Positions 43,149 to 54,015 of a stretch of 64,000 nt of DNA are shown piece after piece (position 1 is the first letter of the stretch; the number at the start of each line of letters is the position of its first letter). Under the pieces are notes generated by a model. It was given only the letters and a program-made list of their open reading frames with translations, made no database searches and had not been told where the DNA came from. This DNA is from Agrypnia vestita (lineage: Eukaryota > Arthropoda > Insecta > Trichoptera > Phryganeidae): positions 62,001 through 126,000 of the forward strand of contig JADDOH010023104.1 in the NCBI GenBank assembly GCA_016648135.1, in the 5' to 3' direction. Position numbers and translations under genes: made by a program.

Positions 43149-45324
43149 TTCAATCGTTTGTGCCTTGGGACTAAAATTTCAGCCCAGTTTACAGTATTTG
43201 AAGGGTTATAAATAAAACCCCCACTATGCATACGAAGTTTTATCAGAAAATACATCAATTGTGGGGTAAAAGAGCAAGGGCAGCAATATCCAAAAAAATT
43301 AAACCCGTCATATCTTCAAATTTAATTTAATGATTTGGTGTACAGGATAAATTTAATCTGCGAAAAATTCTTAAGGTTAATAAGATGTTTAATTTAAAAA
43401 GGATTAATACTGAATTGGTCCAAATTGCTGGAAAGTTAACCATTACGTCGGGAGTGTAAAAGTCCTTTTCAGGACTATTTGACGCGGGTTCCACCAGAAA
43501 ATAATTCGTCATCTTTTACCAGTGAAAATTTTAAATATAACACACACACACATATATATACATATATAGTCAAAATATCAGAAGTCTATAATAGTTCAAA
43601 ATCAGAAGTCTCATTACCAGCGGCGACATCTGTATACTGTTTCGTGGGAATGACAAATTTCAACCATAGATGGCGTAGTTTATATTAAATAAAGGGAAGC
43701 GTGATACATTAATACCATATATACATATAACTTTCCAAATAAATGCGGTGGACGATCATGTGTAAACTTGCAAAAACTTCCGTACCCACTTTCCCATATA
43801 AAAAAGGTATCTGTGAGATAATGCGTATAAAGAAGTATTTTGTAAATAGATAGTTAAAATGGTAACACAAAGGGAAAACAAAAAATAATGAAATAGAAAG
43901 AAACAGTCGAGAAATTTAAAAACCAATTAAACAGAAATTCCAATTACGCAGAATTATTGAATGTTTTAATACCCTACAAGCGTGAAAGCTCTAGTTAAAA
44001 GCTGTCAAGTCAAACGCTTCTATTGAACACGAAACAATAAAATATGTATGGCTGAGATGAGAGACAAATTCAACCTCAATACGAAATTCGTGCCAGATTC
44101 GCCCCAATAAAGTAGTTGAACCCTGAATTTTGAATAAAACGCAACTTTATTTATTTCACACAATGACACTTCGTATGTATGTATGTATTTTCCTTCTGGT
44201 AGAACGCGAATAAATGAACACCTTAAGGCTGGACATTCACTGCAAATGCATATGACGGCGTTTTTTTACGAAAATGTAGGTTTTTATTATTAATTTATAT
44301 CAGAATGTATATTCTAGACTGCAATTTTTTTAAGGCAATAACTTTGATAGAACCTTTGTTCTTATATAAAAGTATAAACTGAACATTATTATAATTAATC
44401 GACAAGGCCAAAAAAATCGTTTTCAGTGTTCTAGGAGAAACAAACTTTTAATGAATTTTTTATATGTTCGCATAATATGTTTTTTTATACATATAAAGTT
44501 TACTTCATTATCTAGAATCCGTACTTAGATAATTAAGAAATGTTCAATATGAATAAATTTAACGATTAATTTCAGAAATCATTTTAATCTCAGGGGCTTA
44601 TGGCTGCTGAGAGCATTCGAAGAAGATGTCATTTCACCAGGAGTCTATCATGTGGATCCAATATATAATAGCAACATAAATAAAAAAGAATATCGAAATA
44701 AAAATCAATTCAAAGTGGAAAAAAATAACATGATAATAATACCAAAAAAAAAATGTGCAGAAAAAAAGTTAATTTACGTTGGGTTATTTTAAATTAATTC
44801 CTGAATAATTGTGCCCAAGATAATCAACGTTTTACTGAATATACAAGGGTAGATATTTTAACGTGCCTATACCGATAAGAAGTTTAAATTAATTACTAGT
44901 AATTTAAACGGGTTAAATTAACATAATTCTGAAGTATAATATCAAATCGTTTTTGTTATTTTTAGAATGTTATTAAAAAACTAATTTCTCCAAGCACGAA
45001 AATCGAAAATGAGAAATACAAAATTAAGTTTTGTTCTAGAAATGGCTACATTTAGAATTTAGGTAAATTAAATTTACTAGCAGTTAAGCTATCGGCTATA
45101 TTAAAAACATTATTTTTATAAGTGATCCGTAGATAATATTTTATGTGTATAATATGTCTACACATGAAATATTATCTGCATGTACTTTTAAATAATCGCT
45201 ATTTAATACGACTTCGCCAATTGTTTTTTAAGCTGGCAATGGAAACACGTACAATCTCTCGCCACTCGCAGCGTATTCATATTATAAGATTCTATATGTT
45301 CTGAAAACTTTTTCATTTTCATTT
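43149..45324. other. AT-rich DNA without recognised genes
   Basis: A CA/TA microsatellite lies at about 43541-43565 and a family R fragment at 43776-43830. No credible coding frame. Confidence 0.4.
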
Positions 45325-45450
45325 TGATACTGTGGCCGGAAAAAGCTCTAAATTAAACTGAGCAAACCATTGTGTAAGGATCTTCAGCCATGGTTTTCTT
45401 CCAGGGCCAACATTTCCAGCAATCTTTCCCTGCATTATTTTTATTTATAT
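45325..45450 (-). pseudogene. LINE C-terminus fragment
   Basis: The minus strand reads MQGKIAGNVGPGRKPWLKIL, then QWFAQFNLELFPATVSK, the terminal block of the GKIAG-type LINE. Confidence 0.55.
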
Positions 45451-46610
45451 TTATTTATTTATTAATAATATATAATTTACAATTTGGGTTGTACTATGCC
45501 TGTCTCACTAGAAGAATCTGTGTTGAGACAGGCAAAGTTTACAAAATAGTTAGGTAAACAAAGAAAAAAAAAGGACAAAGAAGAAGAGGTAGATAAATTA
45601 GTAATTATTAGTCATTAATTTATTTGAGTGAGAGTACCAATTTTGTGTATTCCCATATTTTTTATCCGTGATTTTATTATGTAACTATTTAATTTTTTTT
45701 TTAAATTTCTATCGAATTAAATTGAAGTTTTTTTCAGATACAAGATCTGATATTTTTGATAGATATACAATTAATTTAAAAAACACATAGAAAAATGGAA
45801 ACGACAAAGACAGTTATCGTCTTACGACGAATCTCACCAGGATTTTTCTTTAAGATTATGAAAATCGAAAAACTCCGCACGTGGTGTCAGAAAAAATGAA
45901 AAAAACAAAACATAACTACACAAAAGTTAGAAAGTTGAAGAGAAAATTATATTCCACTAATTTACCATGAATATTTTTGAAATCCTAAAACCCAAAGTCC
46001 TACTTTCGGAGAATAAAAGAAGAAATGTTATAATAAAATATTTGAAGCATAAATAAAAATGTTAATTAACGTGGCTGAATAAAAAATTCTTACAAATGAA
46101 TTTTTTTTATTGAGTTAAGTCAATTTAAATTTATAACTTTAGCAAATTTTTCACATGGTGTAAACATATCGTCATAACAAGACTTGCGCATCAATCATGT
46201 CACGACAGAGTGCCGTATAATGAACAAATACAGTAAAAGCCCGTTAATTTGAAATTTAAGGGACCAAAATTTTATGTTACGACAAAAAAATAAATAAATT
46301 ACAAACAAAATTTTCAGTATTTAAACAAAAACACAGAGCAATTAAAAGTACATAAAAATAAATATAAATTCAATTGCATTATGTTTAAACATAAGAAAAC
46401 CTGTATTTTTTACCCTTCCCTCTCCGGTACACCCTGACATTGCCTTTAATTATGTAAATATATCTGTAAATATACTAAATACAGAGTTCGTATTTTAGGT
46501 GTTCTTCCGTAATACATTTATGTATTCAATAAAATAATTGTATATATTCAATGTACAAAATGTATTTTAAAAAAATCAATAAAATACAAATGAACCAGAC
46601 ACAACAAAAC

Positions 46611-46710
46611 AAAATGCAGGAAAAGATTGCCGGAAGTCGGGGCCCCGGAAGAAGGAGAAAATCAGTGAGACGGTGGTTTGGCCAGTCTAGAGCCGTTCCG
46701 GGCCGCAGTA
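46611..46710 (+). pseudogene. LINE C-terminus fragment
   Basis: The plus strand reads MQEKIAGSRGPGRRRKSVRR, then WFGQSRAVPGR, the same LINE family as 57535-57690. About 46231-46265 upstream resembles a pogo-type tip without a partner. Confidence 0.55.
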
Positions 46711-47069
46711 AATAAGAAAATTGAAAACAGTCATTTCAACCTTAAATTATTATAATATTATTGATGGATTTGTCGTTTACATTGCAGAGTTTACATTGTA
46801 GTTTACACTCCTTTTGTGGATCCATATGAAGGACACTGTTACGATAAATATAAAACGATCGCTTGCATTATTACCATTCCTTTTTTCTACATCTCGCATG
46901 ATACTTTTTCGCTTTCGATTCATAACTTGGGTAGGAATCTATCTCCAAAGTAATGTGGACTAGCTCCGTTACACGCTGTTTATATGAATAAAAGAAACTC
47001 GCCTTTATCATTCCTTAAGTAAATATTCACGATTCGATTCAAAAATACATTCTTCAAAACACATATATA

Positions 47070-47535
47070 CAGGGTGTACCAGAGCTAGCAGCAGAAACTT
47101 GGCAGGTAGATTCCTATGTTATGAGTCTAAAATGTTCAAGTAATCATGGCCTAAAATGAATAGTTATGGAGATACGCAATATCAAAGATTGCATTTTTTT
47201 TCAATATTTCTTACTTAGTTTTTGCAAAAAGTTGAACTATGATTACAGTAACTTATGACGATTATGAAAAATTCATACAAATCGAATAAAATAATAAAAA
47301 CATTGCGAAATTCAAAAAAGTTATTTTTTACAAGGTTTTTATCATTTTGTTTCAGTTGTATTGAAGCATATGAATTTTTCATAATCGATACAAGTTACTG
47401 TTTTTGCAAAAAATAAGTCAGAAATATTGAGAAAAAAAATGCAAACTTTGATATTGCACATCTCCGTAACTATTGAGATTAGGCCACGGCTGCTTGAACA
47501 TTTTAGACTCACGACGCAGTCAGGAATCTGCCATT
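47070..47535. mobile_element. MITE family F (copy 4), diverged subfamily
   Basis: It begins cagggtgtaccagagctagc and shows the same inner palindrome (tcaatatttcttactta, tttttgcaaaaa). The right tip is missing. The same outer end appears at 63930-63977. Confidence 0.7.
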
Positions 47536-47794
47536 GTCTAATATCGTTTTTGATAATTAAATATAGAATATCAACATTGCGTAGATCCTGTAAACACAAA
47601 CGGTCGCTTGGTTCACAGGTTTAGAATTGCTCAATGTATTATTTGAAGGAAGCTCGCTTCGGGTTCCAAAAGCGGAAATGCAGAATCCGGCCTGCACGTG
47701 CCGCCCCCCCAGATCACGGGCCGCGGGGGGTGCAACCCTATGTAGTGTTTAGCTTGCCCGCCCGTGTACGGGGCGCACTGAAGACGGCCAGCGT

Positions 47795-48563
47795 GGGTGG
47801 GTACAGTCTGCACTCTTTTTGTCTGTTGTTTGTCGTGGCGGAATCGTGTAATTGATTTATCACCAACTTTCCGACATTTTTTTATTTATTTAGACAAGCC
47901 AGAGCTCTGAAACATTTAAAAAATTATTTTATTTATTTCTTAAGTTAGTTAATTTTACAATTTGTATATTAACTAATATTTAACACTTTACATTTTAAAA
48001 TCTATTACTAATCTACTATCCATAATAATCTGCATATTTACATTTACATCTAATTTAATCTATGGTACAATCTATAATAAATAATACATCTTATGCTCTA
48101 CAATTCACACAGTGTGATGGGTACAGTCTACAGTCTTTTTGTCTGTTGTTTGTTGTGGTGGAATCGTGTAATTGATTCATCACCAACTTTCCGACATTTT
48201 TTAATTTATTAAGACAAGCCAGAGCTCTGAAACATAGCTCAAATAGCTCAATAGACAAGACGTAATTTTCTACAGTCCGCCATGTTGGGTGATTACCATC
48301 CCAACACTCAGAAATAGACGGACGTATTTGTTTATTAATTACCAAATTAATTTGCGACCTTTGCAATTTTAGATGAGACCTTTTTTTATTTACTTCTTAA
48401 GTTAATTAATATTACAATTTATATATTAACTAGCATTTAACACTTTACATTCTTAAATCTATTACTAATATACTACCCATTATAACCTGCATATTTACAT
48501 TTACATCTAATTTAATCTATGGTACAATCTATAATAAATAATACATCTTATGCTCTACAATTC
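47795..48563 (-). repeat. Partial duplication of LINE 3' UTR sequence
   Basis: Blocks A (47795-47910; 48113-48240) and B (47928-48105; 48388-48563) occur twice, with offsets of 320 and 457 bp, so one copy lost or gained about 137 bp. Block B is the 3' UTR of the LINE at 48560-48985. Frame 48091-48366 (minus) has no recognisable domain. Confidence 0.6.
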
Positions 48564-48985
48564 TATACTTTTTTTACTATAATTGTAGCATTGTTTTTAA
48601 ATTCATTACTGCTGTTTATATTCTTCAAGTTTTCTGGCATTTCATCATATATTTTTACACCTCTGTACATTAGACAATTTTGTGTATATACTTTTTCTCA
48701 TATGGTAATCTTATTTTATTCCTATTTCTGGTTTTATATGTATGTACATCACTATTTACAATAATATTGTTAAAAAAATATTTTGACATTTTATTATTAA
48801 AAATTTTATGTACAAATATGAGAACGTTATAAATATATTTTTTTTAAAATTTCCATCCAATTGACTGCTTTTCTCATTTCTTCAATTCTGGTACATTTTT
48901 TTTTTTTTAATATGATTCTCATTGCCCTGTTTTGCATCACTTGTAGTTTCTTGATGTTTCCTTCATTGGCCAAATACAAGAAAGA
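48560..48985 (-). pseudogene. LINE C-terminus, CR1/L2-like
   Basis: The minus strand reads GNIKKLQVMQNRAMRIILKK, then VHTYKTRNRNKIRLPYEKK and an LP-type block with several stops. It has the same motif order as the LINE at 34346-35990. Confidence 0.6.
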
Positions 48986-49084
48986 CTAAATTTACGAATG
49001 GACGACTATATCGACGTGATGCGAACACGGAATACGTGTCACATCAATATTCTTACTATTTTCAAACTAAGCTAAACGCTTGTG

Positions 49085-49170
49085 CTATGAAAATGCTGGA
49101 GTGAGGTTCGAACCCGCGACCTTTGGATCACGGGGCGAATGTCCTAACCACAAGACCAACAAGCGACTCT
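49085..49170 (-). repeat. tRNA-like SINE head, family S3
   Basis: The minus strand has A-box-like TGGTCTTGTGGTTAGGA and exact B box GGTTCGAACC at tRNA spacing. The stem ends do not form a full cloverleaf. Confidence 0.5.
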
Positions 49171-49735
49171 TTTTGGTCATTACTTTATTATTGAATATTA
49201 AATGCCTACGTAGGTATGTAGCTTCGAGATTTAAAAAATGTTCCGATTTCAAATTTATTAATTTAAATAGGCAGATTTAACTTTGACATAGGCGTTGGAA
49301 CAAAATGTCATATTATTATTTAATATGGTAACTAAAAAGACCGGTTTACTGAATTGTATATTTTATAGTGAAAAAATTAAGATAATAAAATTTAAACAAT
49401 ATTTTTATATGTAGCTATATTCTGAGAACAGTTGTTGGAATTTGTCCGCAGAGGGACGACTAATTAAATAAGATATATTACCTATATTAAGTCTCGGAGA
49501 AACGAAGCTATTTATATGAGAAACATGACATATGGAAGTCTTTTGGGCCATCGATGTTAAAGAATCGATTACGAATATATTGTAAAAAAAGCGAGTTTTC
49601 ATTTTTTTAAATTTACTTGTTCTCATTAATTGAAGTTAAAAAGGAAGCGTATAATAATAAGTTTTTTCTTATTTATTTGTTTTTTACTTAGACATATCTT
49701 TGGTAATATAAGGTTGATGTATTATTATTTTGTAC

Positions 49736-49925
49736 CAGCTGCAACCCACCAAAACTGATGGAACATTGGTTCGCGTCTTTAAATGTAGTATATATTTATA
49801 GTATCTCATCGGCGGTCCAAGGAGTGGCGGCCGTAGCAACGAATTGAATTCGAACGAAATTACGGACGTAGACAGTAGACAGACAGACAGACAGACGGAC
49901 AGACAATGAAATTATTATATTTGAT
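49736..49925 (+). repeat. SINE S1 copy lacking the B-box region
   Basis: The start cagctgcaaccca, then aacattggttcgcg, and the CAGACAGACAGA tail are present. About 60 bp of the tRNA-like middle is deleted. Confidence 0.6.
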
Positions 49926-50017
49926 TTATTACGTTTACTTATTTTTATAAAATGCGATGCAATGACTGTGATGCACAGTCATTGCATAGAATTAGGGAGC
50001 ACGAACTCTATTTGCTT

Positions 50018-50050
50018 CTTCTTCTACCCCTTGCCCTATTGGGTCGGGGT
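50018..50050 (-). repeat. LINE L2 3' end, short fragment
   Basis: The sequence cttcttctaccccttgccct, then attgggtcgggg, is the inverted 3' end of the LINE at 15270-15855. Confidence 0.5.
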
Positions 50051-50164
50051 TCCTGCACCGCACAGGGGGTTACAACTTTTCTTGTCTCGGGCTTCGCTCT
50101 CCACGTCAGCCCAATTTAGTTGCAACCTCGCTTCGCAGCAGTCCTCCAACTTTTATATTATACT

Positions 50165-50465
50165 AGCCGTGCGTATCCGGCGTTGCACGGGTAAAGGATT
50201 AAGTTGAAAATAAATTTGCGGGGAAAAACAAAGGTTCAATTCGAACGGTACAGATTTGCATCGAAAATATATCAGGGGAAGGGGAAGGGTAAAAGGGGAG
50301 GGAGGAAATGTCACCTATGATTCCCGCCGGGTCCTAAAGAATAAGTTTCCAAATTCTGAGTCCGATCGGTCGAACGGTACAGATTTGCATCGAAAATATA
50401 TTAGTGAGTGGGGAAGGGGTAAAATAATAGGGGGGAAATGTCGCCTATGTTACCCGCCGGGTTCT
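50165..50465. repeat. 131-bp two-unit repeat next to an actagccgtgc start
   Basis: The sequence cgaacggtacagatttgcat, then cgaaaatatat, occurs near 50240 and 50371, each followed by a G-rich run and atgtc.cctatg..cccgccggg. Confidence 0.6.
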
Positions 50466-50710
50466 ATCTGCCGGCATCCGCAAGATATGCCCCAGCCACC
50501 GTAATTGTGATTTCTGGATGAATGTCAATAAGGTTCCACTTTGAGACATTATCTTATTTGCGTATTTCTGATATTGTCCCTTCTGGTAACACCTACTATT
50601 CCTCGTGGAACTCCCATCTCGGCGGCCTGCAGCCTTGAGCGGGTTCTTTCGGTCAAGATCCAGTGCTTGTGGCCGTACCCTAGGGTCGGCCTGAAAACTG
50701 ATTTGAAAAC
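50447..50710 (-). pseudogene. LINE L2 C-terminus (copy 2)
   Basis: The minus strand reads VFKSVFRPTLGYGHKHWILT, then RTRSRLQAAEMGVPRGIVGV, TRRDNIRNTQIR and QLRWLGHILRMPADRT, matching 15270-15855 with a stop and a frameshift. Confidence 0.65.
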
Positions 50711-50966
50711 TGAAAACTTTGATAATTTTTATTTTATTTTATTTTATTCGGTCATCCAACAGGGAGGCACAACGCTTGGTAAGATAAAATAAATAAAAAT
50801 AGTTAAATGTCTCCCACAATTAAAGGATAACACAGATAGGACATAACCATAGATAAGTCAATTTGACAATGACAGATACAACAACTTTACAGTTTCATTT
50901 GTTCCCAATTTAACTTTAGCATGGACACAAAAGGCCTCGTAATCTATATAATATACATGATCAGGG

Positions 50967-51250
50967 AGGGGGACGAGTTTCTAGTATCTGCTTCACCATA
51001 TGACGATACTCTTCATATTTAGTGTTAAAAATATCTATTGAATGTAAAAGGTAATTATAATCTGAGCATATGCGTGGAATGGGAGAGGATTTCCTATTGT
51101 TGGTTTGATAAGTTGGAAGGGAAAAGAGGTACTTCGGTCTGGCGGGTCGGAATGGGACGTGGAAAGATAACAAGCAGGTGATTTCAGGAGAATCAATAAG
51201 GTTATGAATTATTTGGAAAAGAAAGGATTTATCGGATAAGAGTGTCCAAT
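50967..51250 (-). pseudogene. Jockey-like LINE C-terminus
   Basis: The minus strand reads DKSFLFQIIHNLIDSPEITC, then FHVPFRPARPKYLFSLP, YQTN and SPIPRICSDYN, the same post-RT block as 7793-8187 and 28136-28980. It is 5' truncated. Confidence 0.65.
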
Positions 51251-51363
51251 TTATGAAATTTTATTGAGTCCAAACAGTTAAAATTCAAATTAAATTTGTA
51301 ATTAATATGCTAAAGGAATGTTTTTTGAACGTTTTCGATTCTGTTAATGATAAATTTATATAT

Positions 51364-51779
51364 TTTCAATTGATTGAGCAACATTGTAGATTGACATTTT
51401 TTTTTAAATATTGATTATTTTATTTGCATATATCTACTTTTATGTGAGTTTTTTTTCACCAACATGTTTCAGTGCTGTATAACTGTCAAAAAATTCGAAT
51501 GAAATGTCCTTTGTTCCTCGTTTTTTTCAAATTATTTGAAAAAATAATATTATTACTGAAATTCTTGATTACTCGCAATTATTGGAAAAATATTATATCA
51601 GTATTTTTTAAAAATAATTTTTCAAATAATTTGGAAAACAAGGAACAAAAGACATTTCATTCGAATTTTTTGACGGTTATACAGCACCCTGATGATGGAA
51701 TGGTAATTTCTGAAACATGTTGGTGAAAAAAAACTCACATAAAGGTAGATATATACAAATAAAATAATCAATATTTTTT
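51364..51779 (+). mobile_element. Palindromic PLE terminus (family B), 12-bp TSD
   Basis: AAATTTATATAT is duplicated at 51352-51363 and 51780-51791. The inverted arms meet around 51600. The left tip matches the 3' tail of the PLE at 59677-60350 (caatctacaatgttgctcaa in complement). The right arm carries a complete hammerhead-like core at 51685-51725. The left arm lost about 23 bp, removing CTGATGA and stem II. Confidence 0.8.
51685..51725 (+). ncRNA. Hammerhead ribozyme candidate with intact core
   Basis: Stem I CACC (51685-51688), CTGATGA (51689-51695), stem II GGAAT/ATTTC with one G-U, GAAA, minimal stem III AC/GT, cleavage base U (51721), then GGTG (51722-51725) pairing with CACC. Core residues are all present. 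A U-U pair closes stem II next to the core, which may weaken it. Confidence 0.6.
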
Positions 51780-51791
51780 AAATTTATATAT

Positions 51792-52300
51792 GGGTGACCA
51801 TATTGTCGAAAGAAATTCGAGGTGAGGTCGAATATAGTCTCCTTAATGTACTAATTTGCCTGAATGGTTTGCCAAGACGCATGACGACGCATGGACATTT
51901 TGAATGCTCTACCGACAATCGCATCAAGTCCCGTATCGTGCTATCTGCAATCCTCCTATCCATTCTCTTTCTCGCTTTCCATCCTGAGACGTCCTTTATG
52001 CACATTCTCGCTAATTGACTCTCGTCGGTGTCTTTCCTCGCACCGGCGATTTCACGGTCAGGGTCCGGCGTATCGAATTTGCCCCGACCCACCCCCCCTC
52101 AACACACGCACACGCACACACTCGCGCGAGGCTCCACCGCCGAGGCTTCGCGCCCACGAGCCGAGCGCCGCTCCGCTATAAATAGCCCCGGGTCGATGCT
52201 GCTATGGGAACCCTCCCCCGGCGGGCGGGGGTGGGGCGGTGGAGGGGGGGTGGGGTAGGAGGGGGGGGGAGGGCGGGGGGGGGAGCCGGGGGGGCGCCAT
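51792..52300. promoter_or_regulatory. CpG-rich segment with TATA box and G-quadruplex-prone tract
   Basis: TATAAATA lies at 52177-52184 in CpG-rich DNA (52020-52210). From 52215 to 52297 the plus strand has about ten runs of three to nine G, a strong G-quadruplex candidate. An ATG at 52299 opens only a 45-codon frame without domain features. A promoter is plausible, but no gene is confirmed downstream. Confidence 0.4.
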
Positions 52301-52507
52301 GATTGTGAAGATCATCGTTTCAAGTACAGTTAAAAAAAATACACAACACAATTTTCTTTCTATCATTTCGCCCGCGTTTCACTCTAGGGATTTGCCGGGC
52401 TCGAGGAGCCGAGTCTATCTTTTAGAGTTTAACTAATTCATATATATATATTGTAGGGGTAGCCTCCGCTTACGATTGAATTTTAATCAATTAAACTTAT
52501 AATTAAT

Positions 52508-52715
52508 GTTCTCAGGTTTTCACGGCCGCTCAGAATCTTCAAGTTTGTGCTTTCTGGGGTATCACGCCGTGTTGTCACGATCTTCCGGGCCGACGATTCG
52601 GATCCCATTGCAGGCACGTCAGCCCTGATGATGGACCCTGCAATGGGATCCGAAATTTCGGCCCGAAAGGTCGTAATAACACGGCGTAATACCCCAGAAA
52701 ACACAAACTTGAAGA
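52508..52715. mobile_element. PLE family A: two termini in inverted order, near-exact 10-bp TSD
   Basis: TATAATTAAT (52498-52507) and TATAATTTAT (52716-52725) flank two inverted copies of the 3' terminus of the PLE at 58700-59640. The right arm has CTGATGA at 52625-52631 and GAAAT at 52652-52656. The left arm stops before CTGATGA. No coding. Confidence 0.75.
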
Positions 52716-52739
52716 TATAATTTATATTCAGAATATTTT

Positions 52740-53255
52740 GAATCTTCTTCCTCTTCTTCATCAGCCTACGTCTTTCCACTGCTAGATCTATATCTAGGCC
52801 TCTTCCTTATTTTTCCATTCTTCCCTGTTGTTGGCTAATTGTAGCCATTTATTTCCCCCCACAGCGACAATTTCATCGGCCCATCTCTTTTGAGGTCTTC
52901 CGATGCCTCTTTTATTTTCCCAAGGTCTCCATTTCAGAATTCTGGGAGGCCATCTTGTAGTATCCTGTCTTGCAACGTGTCCTGCCCATTGCCATTTTAG
53001 CTTCGCTACACGATCCATGATATCCACTACTCTAGTTCTGCGCCTAATTTCGTCCTTTCTAATTCTATCTCTTAGGCTTACTCCAAGCATGGATCTCTCC
53101 ATGGATCGTTGCGTGCATTTGAACTTTCCTACACTTTTCTTTGTAAGGGTCATAGTCTCCAATCCATACGTCATCACTGGCAGTATACATGATTCAAAGG
53201 CTTGTCTTTTTAGTATGTCCAATTTTTTCTGGATTTTTCCCCGGTGGGACATCAT
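52740..53255 (-). pseudogene. RTE-clade LINE C-terminus
   Basis: An open frame of about 153 codons from 53255 reads FESCILPVMTYGLETMTLTK, then SMLGVSLRDRIRKDEIRRRT, KLKWQWAGHVAR and WRPWENKRGIGRPQKRWADE. This order is diagnostic of RTE-type elements. A few more residues follow the stop towards a 3' end near 52745. RT catalytic motifs lie upstream and are not present. Confidence 0.8.
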
Positions 53256-53279
53256 TAATCAAGATGTCTCATAGAGAAG

Positions 53280-53412
53280 AAGCTATATTTTTATATGGGA
53301 AAGTATGTGTGAAAGTCTTTGGGTGTTCTATTGGATCGGTAAGCCCTATGAACACCCAAAAGTGTGGGTGTTTTGGGTGTTCATAGGGCTTGCGACCTAT
53401 TGCACGGCTGGC
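53280..53412. repeat. Repeat R copies arranged as a hairpin
   Basis: A perfect 21-bp inverted repeat (53341-53361 and 53371-53391, aagccctatgaacacccaaa and complement) joins two family R copies in opposite orientation. One runs towards tttcccatat on the left. Confidence 0.7.
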
Positions 53413-54015
53413 TTAAGTGATCATTTTTGACATTTCGACAAAAGTTCATTCCATTCATGATAGACTAACACATCTATCAAATTTTTGGAAGCTGTTTATA
53501 TGTTTAACTTACAATGAAATGAAGACGGAAAAAAATTATAGAAAATTCAAGACTAAATTGAAAAATCTTCTAAAAAAAACCATCACAATAACGCAATGAA
53601 AAAATCTTATCAAAATCAATCTATATATACTTTTAAATGTTATTACAATACCTTCTTAATTATTAATTTTTATAACTTAATTTATTGTATCCTTGTGTTA
53701 TACCTTATTTACTTATTCTAATGTCTCACATTTTTGTATTCTTGTATTGTTTATATCTTACTTACTTAATTTAATGTCTTAATTTTTATAACTTAATCTA
53801 ATGTTTCTTTTTCTATATCTTACTTATTTAATCTAATGTCTTACACTAACGATTTCATTAATAATAGATATATACATGTATGACAATGCCCCCACTTTTA
53901 AACACGAGAATAAATTCTCATTTAAAAGTGGGTAAGCGTGTAATATAAATGTGTATTAATTAAATTATATTGAATACTCTTAAGTTTGTACATTTACCAA
54001 ATAAATTTTAATAAA
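53413..54015 (+). repeat. Probable LINE 3' end with A-rich tail
   Basis: A short frame (LSNFWKLFICLTYNE, then NYRKFKTKLKNLLKK) resembles the last residues of CR1/L2-type proteins. It is followed by about 400 bp of UTR ending caaataaattttaataaaa. Recognition is weak. Confidence 0.4.

Noticed and set aside
46231..46265. Pogo/Tigger-like terminal repeat
   Set aside because: Only one end is seen; no partner inverted copy or TA-bounded unit could be found.
48091..48366. 91-codon minus-strand gene with a Cys/His-rich end
   Set aside because: It lies within a duplicated block attached to a LINE 3' UTR. There is no domain match and the sister block is deleted.
51784..52092. 102-codon minus-strand gene upstream of the G-rich tract
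   Set aside because: No domain recognised, and no start context or splice sites stand out. Could be chance.
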